The position numbers and the translations under genes were made by a program. Under the pieces are notes generated by a model that saw only the letters and a list, made by a program, of their open reading frames with translations, was not told the DNA's origin and did not search any database. A stretch of 64,000 nucleotides of DNA from Halomonas sp. THAF5a (GTDB lineage: Bacteria > Pseudomonadota > Gammaproteobacteria > Pseudomonadales > Halomonadaceae), in assembly GCF_009363755.1 (NCBI RefSeq), contig NZ_CP045417.1, forward strand, positions 186,001-250,000, written 5' to 3'. Shown one piece after another: positions 35,327 through 43,409 of this stretch. Each line of letters begins with the position of its first letter. Positions within the stretch are counted from its first letter, which is position 1.

Positions 35327-36101
35327 AGCCGCACAACAGATGCAAACGGTGGCAGACATGCTGAGCCTGCGCGTGCTGGCCCGACTGCTCGATTACCCCA
35401 CCACCGAGCTGCAGGCCTCGGTACCCGAGATGATCGAGATCCTCGACGCGGAGCGCCGCCTGCCGGCGGCGTGCCGCGCCGCGCTGATGGAGTGGTGCCA
35501 GCGCACGCTTGAAGCCGACCTTATGGACCTGCAGGCGGAGTACGTGGCGCTGTTCGACCGCGGCCGCAATACCTCGCTGCTGCTCTTCGAGCACGTCCAC
35601 GGCGAGTCCCGCGACCGCGGCCAGGCGATGGTCGACCTGATGGCCGAGTACACCGCCGCGGGCTTCGAGCTGGATGCCCACGAACTGCCGGACTACCTGC
35701 CGCTGTTTCTGGAGTACCTCTCCACCCGCGACGAGGCCGAGATCGGCCGCTGGCTGGGCGAGATCCGCCACATCCTGGCGCTGCTGACCGCGCGCCTGGA
35801 GGAGCGCGACGCCGACCACGCCCTGGTGCCGCTGGCGCTGCTGGCGCTGATCGGCGCCGAGGGCGAGGTCGACGCCCATCGCCAGACGGCGCAGGAGGAG
35901 GCCCCCGACTACACCGCCGAGGCGCTGGACCAGGTATGGGAGGAGGAGGCGGTACGCTTCACCGCCGAATCCGACCAGGACTGCGCGCTGCAGTCCGCCG
36001 AGGGGCGCCGGCTCGCCGAGCGCAAGCAGGCCGTGCCCAGCGACCCCGTCAGAATCATGCCCGGCAGCGGCCCGACCGAACGCGGCCCGACCGAACGCTA
36101 A
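35319..36101 (+). CDS. narJ: NarJ, nitrate reductase maturation chaperone
   Basis: 260 residues. A TorD/DmsD-family helical chaperone that holds NarGH for Mo-cofactor insertion and membrane docking. Typical segments: LARLLDYPTTELQ, LFDRGRNTSLLLFEHVHGESRDRGQAMVDL and ELPDYLPLFLEYLS. The ATG at 35319 overlaps narH. The C-terminal tail is unusual: GPTERGPTER, encoded by a 15-bp direct duplication (about 36069-36098), giving a short repeat just before the stop. Confidence 0.95.
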   Translation: MAEAAQQMQTVADMLSLRVLARLLDYPTTELQASVPEMIEILDAERRLPAACRAALMEWCQRTLEADLMDLQAEYVALFDRGRNTSLLLFEHVHGESRDRGQAMVDLMAEYTAAGFELDAHELPDYLPLFLEYLSTRDEAEIGRWLGEIRHILALLTARLEERDADHALVPLALLALIGAEGEVDAHRQTAQEEAPDYTAEALDQVWEEEAVRFTAESDQDCALQSAEGRRLAERKQAVPSDPVRIMPGSGPTERGPTER

Positions 36102-36112
36102 GGAGAACCGTC

Positions 36113-36796
36113 ATGTTTGGCGAATACCTGCAACACCTCATCTATGGCTACTATCCCTACCTGGCCGGCACGGTGTTCCTGGTCGGCAGCCTGCTGCGCT
36201 ATGACCACGGCCAGTACACCTGGAAGACCGGCTCCAGCCAGATGCTCTCGTCGAGGAACATGCGTCTGGCCAGCAACCTCTTCCACATCGGCATTCTGGT
36301 GATCTTCTTCGGCCACCTGTTCGGCATGCTGACGCCGCACTGGGTCTATGCGCCCTTCCTGCACGCCGGCACCAAGCAGCTGCTAGCGATCGTGGTGGGC
36401 GGCATCGCCGGCGTCCTCTGCGTGGTGGGCGGGGCCATGCTCTTCTATCGGCGTCTGACCAACCCCCGGGTGAAGGCCTCCTCGAGCACCATGGACACGG
36501 TCATCCTCGGGCTGATCGTCTTCCAAGCGGCGCTGGGCCTGATCACCGTGATCTTCTCCCTGGGTCACCTGGACGGCGCGATGATGCTGACACTCTCCAG
36601 CTGGGCGCAGTCCATCGTCTTCTTCAGCGGCGGGGCGGCGGACTACATGGCCGAGGTCTCCTGGATCTACAAGCTCCATATCTTCATCGGCCTGACCATC
36701 ATCCTGCTGTTCCCGTTCTCGCGCCTGGTACACGTGTGGAGCGTGCCCTTCGGCTACGTGACCCGCCGCTACCAGCTGGTGCGCAAGCGGGGCTGA
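36113..36796 (+). CDS. narI: Respiratory nitrate reductase gamma subunit NarI
   Basis: 227 residues with five transmembrane helices. It oxidises quinol and passes electrons through two b haems to NarH. Haem-ligand histidines H58, H68, H189 and H207 correspond to E. coli H56, H66, H187 and H205. The start at 36113 follows AAGGAGA, 11 bp after narJ. Last structural subunit; repeat copy 3 lies between it and the parvulin gene. Confidence 0.97.
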   Translation: MFGEYLQHLIYGYYPYLAGTVFLVGSLLRYDHGQYTWKTGSSQMLSSRNMRLASNLFHIGILVIFFGHLFGMLTPHWVYAPFLHAGTKQLLAIVVGGIAGVLCVVGGAMLFYRRLTNPRVKASSSTMDTVILGLIVFQAALGLITVIFSLGHLDGAMMLTLSSWAQSIVFFSGGAADYMAEVSWIYKLHIFIGLTIILLFPFSRLVHVWSVPFGYVTRRYQLVRKRG

Positions 36797-36823
36797 GCAG
36801 AAAGGTTGCCGCTACGTCCGGCC

Positions 36824-36932
36824 AGGGCGCCGGGGGCAGGGCGAAGAGGAGGTCCGACGCCAGGGAGGGCGTCGGTAGCGCCCAGGGAGGGGTTCATAGC
36901 ACCTCCTCGCAGTCCTGCCGCCGGAAAGCCCC
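36824..36932 (+). repeat. Intercistronic palindromic repeat, copy 3 (narI-parvulin)
   Basis: The most diverged copy. The outer arm CCGGGGGCAGG (36830-36840) pairs with CCTGCCGCCGG (36914-36924) with one mismatch, although its sequence differs from copy 2: the pairing is kept by compensatory changes. The middle arm GAGGAGGT pairs with ACCTCCTC (8 bp), and the inner hairpin GACGCC/GGCGTC gains one pair over the other copies. Same orientation relative to transcription as copies 1 and 2. Confidence 0.85.
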
Positions 36933-36970
36933 TTATCCGACAGGTTGAGAAGAGCACCGAGGATTCTCCC

Positions 36971-37792
36971 ATGCAGAAGATCGATATCGAGATGATTCCC
37001 GGGGGCGCGAGCCCGCCCCCGATCCGGGTCGGCGAGGCCACCATCGCCGAGGTCGCCATCGCCGAGGAGATGCAGTACCACCCCGCCGACAGCGCCGGCT
37101 CCGCCCAGCTCAAGGCCGCCCGCGCCCTGGTGGTGCGCGAGCTCCTGCGCCAGCGCGCCGCTCAGCTGGGGCTGGTCGAGGCCGATGACGCGGCGCTGGA
37201 TGAGGGCGACGCCGCCATCGCCGCCCTGCTGGAACAAGAGCTCGACGTGCCCGATCCCGCCGAGGCGGACTGCCGTCGCTTCCACGCGACCCACGCCGAG
37301 CGTTTCAGTGAGCCAACGCGGCTTAAGGTGCGCCATATCCTGCTGCCAGCGGCGCCGGACGACGCCGAGGCTCGGGACGCTGGCTATCACCAGGGCCAGC
37401 GGCTGATCCGCGAGCTCGAGCAGGTGCCCGAGCGCTTCACCGAGCTCGCCCAGCGCCACTCCGCCTGCCCCTCGAAGGACGAGGGCGGGGAGCTTGGCTG
37501 GCTCGCCCCCGGCCAGACCGTGACCGAGCTCGACGGCGCCCTGCAGCGGCTGCCCGTCGGGCTGCACGATCGCCCACTGGCCTCACGCTACGGCTGGCAC
37601 GTCATCAGCATCGACGCGCGCCAGGAGGGGCGCGAGCTGCCCTTCGAGCAAGTGGCCGAGCGGGTGCGTCACAGCCTGCGTGAACAGGCCACGCGTCGCG
37701 CCCTGCGCCACTACCTGCTGGCGCTGGAGGCCGAGATCGGCGTCGAGGGCATCGCCCTAGACGATGACGGCGGCAGCGCGCTGATGCAGTAA
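36971..37792 (+). CDS. Parvulin-type peptidyl-prolyl isomerase following narGHJI
   Basis: 273 residues. A SurA-N-like helical region (about 25-105) precedes a PpiC/parvulin domain (about 115-220) with the motifs LKVRHILLPA, FTELAQRHSACPSKDEGGELGWLAPGQ and YGWHVISI. No signal peptide, so it is cytoplasmic. A parvulin directly after narI is also seen in Pseudomonas, and it is probably a folding helper for nitrate reductase. Transcribed with nar through repeat copy 3; a terminator follows. Confidence 0.85.
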   Translation: MQKIDIEMIPGGASPPPIRVGEATIAEVAIAEEMQYHPADSAGSAQLKAARALVVRELLRQRAAQLGLVEADDAALDEGDAAIAALLEQELDVPDPAEADCRRFHATHAERFSEPTRLKVRHILLPAAPDDAEARDAGYHQGQRLIRELEQVPERFTELAQRHSACPSKDEGGELGWLAPGQTVTELDGALQRLPVGLHDRPLASRYGWHVISIDARQEGRELPFEQVAERVRHSLREQATRRALRHYLLALEAEIGVEGIALDDDGGSALMQ

Positions 37793-37800
37793 AGAAGCGT

Positions 37801-37840
37801 GCGAGGCCCCGCCGGCCGAGGCGGGATCTCGCGCTTTATT
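37801..37840 (+). terminator. Terminator after the nar operon
   Basis: GCGAG-GC-CCCGCC, loop GGCCGA, GGCGGG-AT-CTCGC, followed by GCTTTATT. The T tract runs into the DNR-like box for moaB. Confidence 0.75.
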
Positions 37841-37852
37841 GATGCGCGTCAT
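37839..37852 (+). promoter_or_regulatory. ANR/DNR-like box upstream of moaB
   Basis: TTGATGCGCGTCAT differs from TTGAT-N4-GTCAA only in the last base. Centred at -41.5 it predicts a start near 37887. If real, DNR encoded at 39713 may control its own operon. Confidence 0.65.
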
Positions 37853-37900
37853 TTCCCTCTTTCCAGCGCCGCCGCACCATGTACGGCAAGGAGGATCCTC

Positions 37901-38494
37901 ATGTCCCATGTCTCTGCCAACACCCCCTTCGTGCCCCTGGGCATCGCCGTGCTCACCGTCTCCGATACCCGCGGCTTCGCGGAAGACGGCAGCGGCGACC
38001 TGCTCGCCGCGCGCCTCAGCGCCGCCGGCCACCGCCTGGCGGAGCGCCGGATCGTGCCCGACGACGTCTACCGCCTGCGCGCCGTGGTCTCGGCCTGGGT
38101 GGTGCGCGACGATGTCCAGGTCATCCTGGTCAACGGCGGCACCGGCTTCACGCCCCGGGACACCACCCCCGAGGCCCTGGCGCCGCTGTTTGACAAGGCC
38201 ATCGACGGCTACGGCGAGCTGTTCCGCCAGCGCTCGCTGGCCACCATCGGCACCTCGACGATCCAGTCCCGCGCCGTGGCCGGGCTGATCGACCGCACCC
38301 TGGTGTTCGCCATGCCCGGCTCGCCCAAGGCCTGCGCCACCGCCTGGGACGAGATCCTGGTCGAGCAGCTCGACGCCCGCACCCGGCCCTGCAACTTCGT
38401 CGCCATGGTGCGCCCCCAGGTCGCGCCCTGCGTCTCTCGCCAGGCGAGTGCCGGCCAAGACACGACGGGCGCGGCGTCGGGAGTGACGGCATGA
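37901..38494 (+). CDS. moaB: MoaB, molybdopterin biosynthesis protein
   Basis: 197 residues. MoCF_biosynth fold: GIAVLTVSDTRGFAEDGSGD, VNGGTGFTPRDTTPEAL and the MPGSPKACATAWDEIL blocks. Proteins of this family adenylylate molybdopterin or support that step before Mo insertion by MoeA. It supplies cofactor for NarG next door. The ATG at 37901 follows AAGGAGG. The C-terminal ~25 residues beyond the fold are Ala/Gly-rich. The stop overlaps moeA by four bases, so this is an operon moaB-moeA-dnr. Confidence 0.93.
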   Translation: MSHVSANTPFVPLGIAVLTVSDTRGFAEDGSGDLLAARLSAAGHRLAERRIVPDDVYRLRAVVSAWVVRDDVQVILVNGGTGFTPRDTTPEALAPLFDKAIDGYGELFRQRSLATIGTSTIQSRAVAGLIDRTLVFAMPGSPKACATAWDEILVEQLDARTRPCNFVAMVRPQVAPCVSRQASAGQDTTGAASGVTA

Positions 38495-39747
38495 ACTGCG
38501 GCTGCGCCGACGTCGTTACCCCGGGCCTGCTCGATCTCTTCGAGGCCCGGGACCGCATGGTCCGGGCCGCCCGGCCGATTGCCGGCCTCGAGGGCGTGGC
38601 GCTGGAGGCGGCCGCGGGCCGGGTGCTGGCCGAGCCGGCGCGCGCGACACTCGACATGCCCGGCGTCGACAACAGCGCCATGGACGGCTACGCGCTGCGC
38701 CTCGATGACCTGGCCGCGGCCGGCGGCGGGCTCTCCGTGGTCCAGCGCATTCCCGCCGGGGCCGGCGTGCAACGCCTGGCCGAGGGCGGCTGCGCGCGCA
38801 TTTTCACCGGCGCCTCGGTGCCGCTGGGGGCCGACGCCGTGGTGCCCCAGGAGCGCGTCTGGGTCGGAGACGACGGCCGGGTGCGTTTCCCAGCCGAGAT
38901 CGCTGCCGGCGCCAATATCCGTCGCCGCGGCGAGGAGAGCCGCGCGGGCGATAACCTGCTGGCGGCGGGCACGCGGCTCACCGCTGCGGCCATCGCCCTG
39001 CTGGCCGGCCAGGGCATCGCCAGCGTCACGGTGCACCGGCGCCTGCGGGTGGCCCTGATCACCACCGGCGACGAGCTGATCGCCGCCGGCCAGGTCTGGC
39101 GGCCGGGCGCCGTCTACGACAGCAGCGGCCCGATGCTGCGCACCTTGCTGGCCGGCCAGGGCTGCGAGGTGCTCGATCTCGGCCCGGTGCTCGACACCCC
39201 CGAGGCGCTGGCCGCGGTGCTCGCCGAGGCCCGCGACACTGCTGACCTGGTGCTTTGCACCGGTGGCGTCTCGGTGGGCGAGGAGGATCACGTGCGCCCG
39301 GTGCTGGAGCGTCTCGGCGGCATCGCCTTCCACGGCGTGGCCATGAAGCCCGGCAAGCCCTTCGCCCTGGGCTGGCTCGGCGCCTCCCGGGAGGCCGGGA
39401 CGCCGCTGATCGGCCTGCCCGGCAACCCGGTGGCCTCGCTGGTGGGCTGGCAGCTGCTGGCGCTGCCCTTCGTCCACGGGTGCCAGGGGCGCGCCCCCGC
39501 GCCGCTCGAGCGCTTCCCGGTCGCGGCCGGCTTCTCGCGCCGGGCGAGCCGGGGGCGCCGCGAGCTGCTGCGGGTGGTGCTGGACTGGCGCGCCGGCGCG
39601 CCCGTGGCGCGGCTGGCCGGTGGCCAGGGCTCGCATATGCTCGGCGCCGCCAGCCAGGCCCACGGCTACCTGATCATCGACGCCGACACGCCCGTGGAGG
39701 AGGGGCTCGCCTATGGCTACTGTCCCGGCGCCCAGTTCCTCGACTGA
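38491..39747 (+). CDS. moeA: MoeA, molybdenum insertase
   Basis: 418 residues. Inserts molybdate into molybdopterin. Landmarks: VDNSAMDGYALR, IFTGASVPLGADAVVPQE, TTGDELI, YDSSGPML, CTGGVSVGEEDHVRPVLE, and GLPGNPVASLVGW. The length is normal. It starts within the moaB stop, and its final 35 bases are also read by the dnr gene in another frame, an unusually long overlap. Together with moaB it makes the Mo cofactor needed by the nitrate reductase encoded just upstream. Confidence 0.95.
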   Translation: MNCGCADVVTPGLLDLFEARDRMVRAARPIAGLEGVALEAAAGRVLAEPARATLDMPGVDNSAMDGYALRLDDLAAAGGGLSVVQRIPAGAGVQRLAEGGCARIFTGASVPLGADAVVPQERVWVGDDGRVRFPAEIAAGANIRRRGEESRAGDNLLAAGTRLTAAAIALLAGQGIASVTVHRRLRVALITTGDELIAAGQVWRPGAVYDSSGPMLRTLLAGQGCEVLDLGPVLDTPEALAAVLAEARDTADLVLCTGGVSVGEEDHVRPVLERLGGIAFHGVAMKPGKPFALGWLGASREAGTPLIGLPGNPVASLVGWQLLALPFVHGCQGRAPAPLERFPVAAGFSRRASRGRRELLRVVLDWRAGAPVARLAGGQGSHMLGAASQAHGYLIIDADTPVEEGLAYGYCPGAQFLD

Positions 39748-40450
39748 GCCGCTGCTGCGGCCGCGCCAGCTCCGCGAGCTGGTGCGCGGGGTGCCCTGGC
39801 TCAGCGGCCTCGACGACGAGGCCCTCGAGGGGCTGCTCCAGGATGCCGGGGTACGCACCCTGGCGAGCCGCGAGTGGCTGTTCCGCCAGGACGCCCCGGC
39901 GCGGCGGGTCTACATCGTGATCAACGGCCTGGTGCGCCTGGTGCGCAGCGGCCGCGACGGCCGGCTGGCGACCATCCGCTGCGTCGAGCGCGGCGGCACC
40001 CTGGGCGAGCTGAGCATGGTCTCGGGGCCGGGGAGCTACCTCTACTGCGCCGAGGCGCTGCGGCGCACCCAGGTGCTGGCAATTCCCGCCGCGCGCTGCC
40101 GCGAGATCCTCGATCGCCACCCCGACTGCCGGGCCGAGTTCATGAGCCGCCTGGCCCTGGAACTCACCGACCGCCTCGAGGACCTGGCCCTGCTCACCCA
40201 GGCGGACGCCATGTCGCGGCTGGTCAGCTATCTTCTCCGCCAGCTGCCCGCCGGCCATCTCGTGGGGCAGCAGGTGGTACGCCTGACCATCCCCAAGCGC
40301 TGGCTGGCCGCCCAGCTCGCCATGACTCCGGAGACCCTCTCGCGCCTGCTGGCCAGGCTACGCGAGGAGGGCGTCATCACCATCGATCGCCAGCGCCTGG
40401 TCGTGCTCGACGAGCACGCGCTGCGCGACTTCATGCTGGACGACGACTGA
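39713..40450 (+). CDS. dnr: CRP/FNR-family regulator, DNR-like
   Basis: 245 residues. Cyclic-nucleotide-type sensor domain (LASREWLFRQDAPARRVYIVINGLVRLV, then GGTLGELSMVSG), dimerisation helix, and a winged HTH with TPETLSRLLARLREEGVI. The recognition helix has the E..SR pattern of FNR-type proteins that read TTGAT-N4-ATCAA. The N-terminal cysteine cluster of FNR/ANR is absent, so it is not a 4Fe-4S sensor; a haem-type NO sensor like DNR is most likely. GGAGGAGGGG precedes the start inside moeA. Confidence 0.82.
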   Translation: MATVPAPSSSTEPLLRPRQLRELVRGVPWLSGLDDEALEGLLQDAGVRTLASREWLFRQDAPARRVYIVINGLVRLVRSGRDGRLATIRCVERGGTLGELSMVSGPGSYLYCAEALRRTQVLAIPAARCREILDRHPDCRAEFMSRLALELTDRLEDLALLTQADAMSRLVSYLLRQLPAGHLVGQQVVRLTIPKRWLAAQLAMTPETLSRLLARLREEGVITIDRQRLVVLDEHALRDFMLDDD

Positions 40451-40478
40451 CGCGAGATCCGTCGTCCGGGGAGGCCGC

Positions 40479-40868
40479 ATGTCCCGTACCGCCAACCGAT
40501 CCCGTCCCCTGATCTACGCCTGCTCGGGCTGCTCCGACGTGGCCCAGCTCGCCAACGAGGTCGCCCTGCGCCTGGACCACCGGCGCGACGCCGAGATGTC
40601 CTGCATCGCCGGGGTGGGCGGCGGCGTGCCGGGCCTGGTTCGCACCGCCCGTTCGGGCCGTCCCATCGTGGCCATCGACGGCTGTCAGATGCACTGCGCC
40701 GAGCACTGCCTGGCCAACGCCGACGTCGCGCCCACCGAGCACGTGCGGCTCTACGAGCAGGGCCTGAAGAAGCGCAAGGGCCGGCGCTACGACGAGGCGA
40801 CCATCGCCGCGGTCACCGAGCGGGTGGGCGAGCTGATCGCCCAGCTGCCGGTGAATGCCGAGACCTGA
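40479..40868 (+). CDS. DGC-domain putative zinc-binding protein
   Basis: 129 residues. YACSGCSDVAQLAN at the N-terminus, then MSCIAGVGGG, and the name-giving DGC motif in IDGCQMHCAEHCL; eight cysteines and nearby histidines suggest metal binding, presumably zinc. Function is not known. It follows dnr with 28 bp and may be read with it. The DGC family often occurs near denitrification and metal genes, but no reaction is established. Confidence 0.8.
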   Translation: MSRTANRSRPLIYACSGCSDVAQLANEVALRLDHRRDAEMSCIAGVGGGVPGLVRTARSGRPIVAIDGCQMHCAEHCLANADVAPTEHVRLYEQGLKKRKGRRYDEATIAAVTERVGELIAQLPVNAET

Positions 40869-40967
40869 GGGCAGCATCCAGGGCGCCCTGACGAGGGCGC
40901 TTGGGCCGGACGGCGAAGCCGGGCGGGCTCCGCTATAGTGGGCTCCTCACACGTTAAGGGGGATCCC

Positions 40968-41738
40968 ATGGAGCTGCTCGCCGACCTCTCGCCGCTCGCC
41001 GCCTCGCTCAACCTGCTGATGATCCTGCTCTCGGCGCTCACCTCGGCGTTCACCGCGGCGGTGGGGGTCGGGGGCGGGGTGCTGATGATCATGGCGCTGG
41101 CCCAGGTGATGCCGGCGGCGGCACTGATCCCGGTTCACGGCATGGTGCAGCTGGGCTCCAACGTCGGCCGTACGGCGATGACCTGGCGCCACATCGATCG
41201 CGCGACGCTGGCCGCCTTCCTGCCCGGGGTGGCGCTCGGCGCCCTGGCGGCCGCCTGGCTGCTGATCCGGCTGCCGGCGGGGGTGCTGGAGCTCTGTATC
41301 GCCGCCTTCGTGCTCGTCACCCTCTGGGGGCCGGGGCTGCCCGGGCGCGCCCTGGGCCGCGTCGGTACCCTGGTCGTCGGCGCGGTGACGACCCTGCTCT
41401 CCAGCCTGGTCGGCGCCAGCGGCCCGGTGGTGGCGGCCTTCGTCAAGCAGCGCCAGGCGGGGCGGCTGCCCAAGGTGGCGACCTTCTCCGCCTGCATGGT
41501 GGCTCAGCACCTCACCAAGGCCTTCGTGTTCGGCGCCGCGGGCTTCGTCTTCCACGACTGGCTGGCGCTGATGCTCGCCATGGTGGCGGCGGGCTTTCTC
41601 GGCACCTGGCTGGGGCTGCGCCTGCTCCATCGCCTCTCCGAGCGGCGCTTCGACGCGCTCTTTCGCTGGGCGCTGACGCTGCTCGCTCTGCGGCTGGTGT
41701 GGATGGGCGCCCAGCACCTGGTGGGGAGCCCGGGCTGA
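40968..41738 (+). CDS. TSUP (TauE/SafE) family permease
   Basis: 256 residues with about seven to eight hydrophobic helices. The family signature is seen twice in internally related halves: ALTSAFTAAVGVGGGVLMIMAL near the N-terminus and VTTLLSSLVGASGPVVAAFVKQ in the middle. TSUP proteins move sulfite, sulfoacetate or other organosulfur anions; the substrate here cannot be named. The ATG at 40968 follows AAGGGGGA; a GTG ten codons upstream has no RBS. Apparently monocistronic. Confidence 0.85.
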   Translation: MELLADLSPLAASLNLLMILLSALTSAFTAAVGVGGGVLMIMALAQVMPAAALIPVHGMVQLGSNVGRTAMTWRHIDRATLAAFLPGVALGALAAAWLLIRLPAGVLELCIAAFVLVTLWGPGLPGRALGRVGTLVVGAVTTLLSSLVGASGPVVAAFVKQRQAGRLPKVATFSACMVAQHLTKAFVFGAAGFVFHDWLALMLAMVAAGFLGTWLGLRLLHRLSERRFDALFRWALTLLALRLVWMGAQHLVGSPG

Positions 41739-41898
41739 GCCAGCGTCGTCTCACCGGCAACCATCCGACGCCACCGCCAATCGCGCCCGGGGGATTCAGT
41801 CGAAAAATCGGCGAAAAGTCTGATCCCCGCCCTGTACAGGGCGCGGCGGCTAGCCATAATGTTTAGGTGTCATGGGAACAACCTCGAGGGAACGCATC

Positions 41899-43302
41899 AT
41901 GGTGCCTAGCACAACAACGATCCGGCGCCGCCTGGGGGGCGTTTGCGCGCTGTTGGCCTGCCTGCTGCTGGTGGCCGGGACCGCCAACGCCGGCAATCCC
42001 CGCTATGCCGGCATCGTCATCGACGCCGACAGCCAGGAGATCCTCTACGCGGAGAACGCCGACCGGCTCCGCTATCCCGCCTCGCTGACCAAGATGATGA
42101 CGCTCTACCTGGTCTTCGAGGCCCTCGAGGAGGGGCGGCTGCGCCTGGACCAGCCGCTGCCGGTCTCCGCCTATGCGGCCGCCAAGCCCGCCTCCAAGCT
42201 TTACGTCAAGCCCGGCTCCAGCATCCCGGTGGACACCGCCATCGATGCGCTGGTGATCAAGTCGGCCAATGACGTGGCCGTGGTGGTGGCCGAGGCCCTG
42301 GGCGGCAGCGACACCCGCTTCGCGCAGATGATGACCGACAAGGCCCGTGAACTCGGCATGCAGGACACCGTCTTCCGCAATCCCCACGGCCTGCCCGACG
42401 CCGGCCAGGTCACCACCGCCCGCGACATGGCGGTGCTCTCGCGCCACCTGATGCGCGACTTCCCCCAGTACTACCCGCGCTTCTCGCGCACGCGCTTCAC
42501 CTGGCAGGGCAAGACCATCACCGGCCACAATCGTCTGCTCGACTCCTACCCCGGCGCCGACGGCCTCAAGACCGGCTTCATCCGCGCCTCCGGCTTCAAC
42601 GTCGCCACCTCGGCAGTGCGCGACGAGCGCCGCCTGCTGACCGTGGTGATGGGCGGCTTCACCGCCGCCTCTCGGGACGCCCACACCGCCGACCTGCTGG
42701 ATCGCGGCTTCCTGCGTGCGTCGCTGGCCGACGGCCGCGACTGGCTGGCCAGCGCGGACATCAGTGGCGGCCGCCTGATGCCCGGCGAGCCCCTGGCACC
42801 GGGGCAGCCCATCGCCCGCGACCAGCGCCTGGCGAGCCTCGGCGCGACGCCGCGTAAGGTCGATCGCGAGGTCACGGTGGCCTCCCCGGCCGCGGCCTCG
42901 ACGCCGAGCATGCCGTCGGCGCAGCCGGCGACGCAGATCGCCCGGGTGGAGCGCCCCGTCGCGGCCGAGGCGGTGGCCCCGGCACAGGGCTCCGTCGAGG
43001 AGGATCCCATTCGCGAGCTGATCGCCGAGGGCGCGGCCGCGCCGGGGTCGCTCGGTGGGGGCCGCTGGGGCGTGCAGGTCGGCGCCTTCCGCGATGCCGG
43101 CCACGCCCGCAGCCTGGCCGCCCGGGCCGCCGATCGCCTGGCCAGCGAGCTCGCCCATGCCCGGGTCGCCGTGGGCAGCGCCGAGTCCGCCGGCGTCTAC
43201 CGCGCCCGGCTGGTCGACATGAACGAGGGGCAGGCGCACACCGCCTGCCGACGGCTGGTGGCCCAGGGCATGGAGTGCATGGTGGTGCAGGCCAGCCTCT
43301 GA
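41899..43302 (+). CDS. D-alanyl-D-alanine carboxypeptidase with C-terminal SPOR domain
   Basis: 467 residues. Signal peptide (about 1-31), then a class A low-molecular-weight PBP with S62-L-T-K65, S122-A-N124 and K224-T-G226. This removes the terminal D-Ala of peptidoglycan stem peptides in the periplasm. After a Pro/Ala-rich linker (about 295-390), the last ~80 residues form a SPOR domain (WGVQVGAFRDAGHARSLAARAADRL), which binds denuded glycan at the division site. The start at 41899 has CGAGGG at the right distance; the ATG nine codons upstream is also possible. Confidence 0.9.
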   Translation: MVPSTTTIRRRLGGVCALLACLLLVAGTANAGNPRYAGIVIDADSQEILYAENADRLRYPASLTKMMTLYLVFEALEEGRLRLDQPLPVSAYAAAKPASKLYVKPGSSIPVDTAIDALVIKSANDVAVVVAEALGGSDTRFAQMMTDKARELGMQDTVFRNPHGLPDAGQVTTARDMAVLSRHLMRDFPQYYPRFSRTRFTWQGKTITGHNRLLDSYPGADGLKTGFIRASGFNVATSAVRDERRLLTVVMGGFTAASRDAHTADLLDRGFLRASLADGRDWLASADISGGRLMPGEPLAPGQPIARDQRLASLGATPRKVDREVTVASPAAASTPSMPSAQPATQIARVERPVAAEAVAPAQGSVEEDPIRELIAEGAAAPGSLGGGRWGVQVGAFRDAGHARSLAARAADRLASELAHARVAVGSAESAGVYRARLVDMNEGQAHTACRRLVAQGMECMVVQASL

Positions 43303-43346
43303 GGCCTTGCCCCCGCGTGCGCCACCGACTAGCCTGACCCACCTGA

Positions 43347-43385
43347 CACCCCGCCGGCCCCAGGCCGGCGGGGTGATCGTTTTCG
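43347..43385 (+). terminator. Rho-independent terminator after the carboxypeptidase gene
   Basis: CACCCCGCCGGCC, loop CCA, GGCCGGCGGGGTG: a 13-bp perfect stem, followed by ATCGTTTTC. Confidence 0.9.
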
Positions 43386-43409
43386 TCGCCGCCAGGGAGG
43401 GACGTCGGC

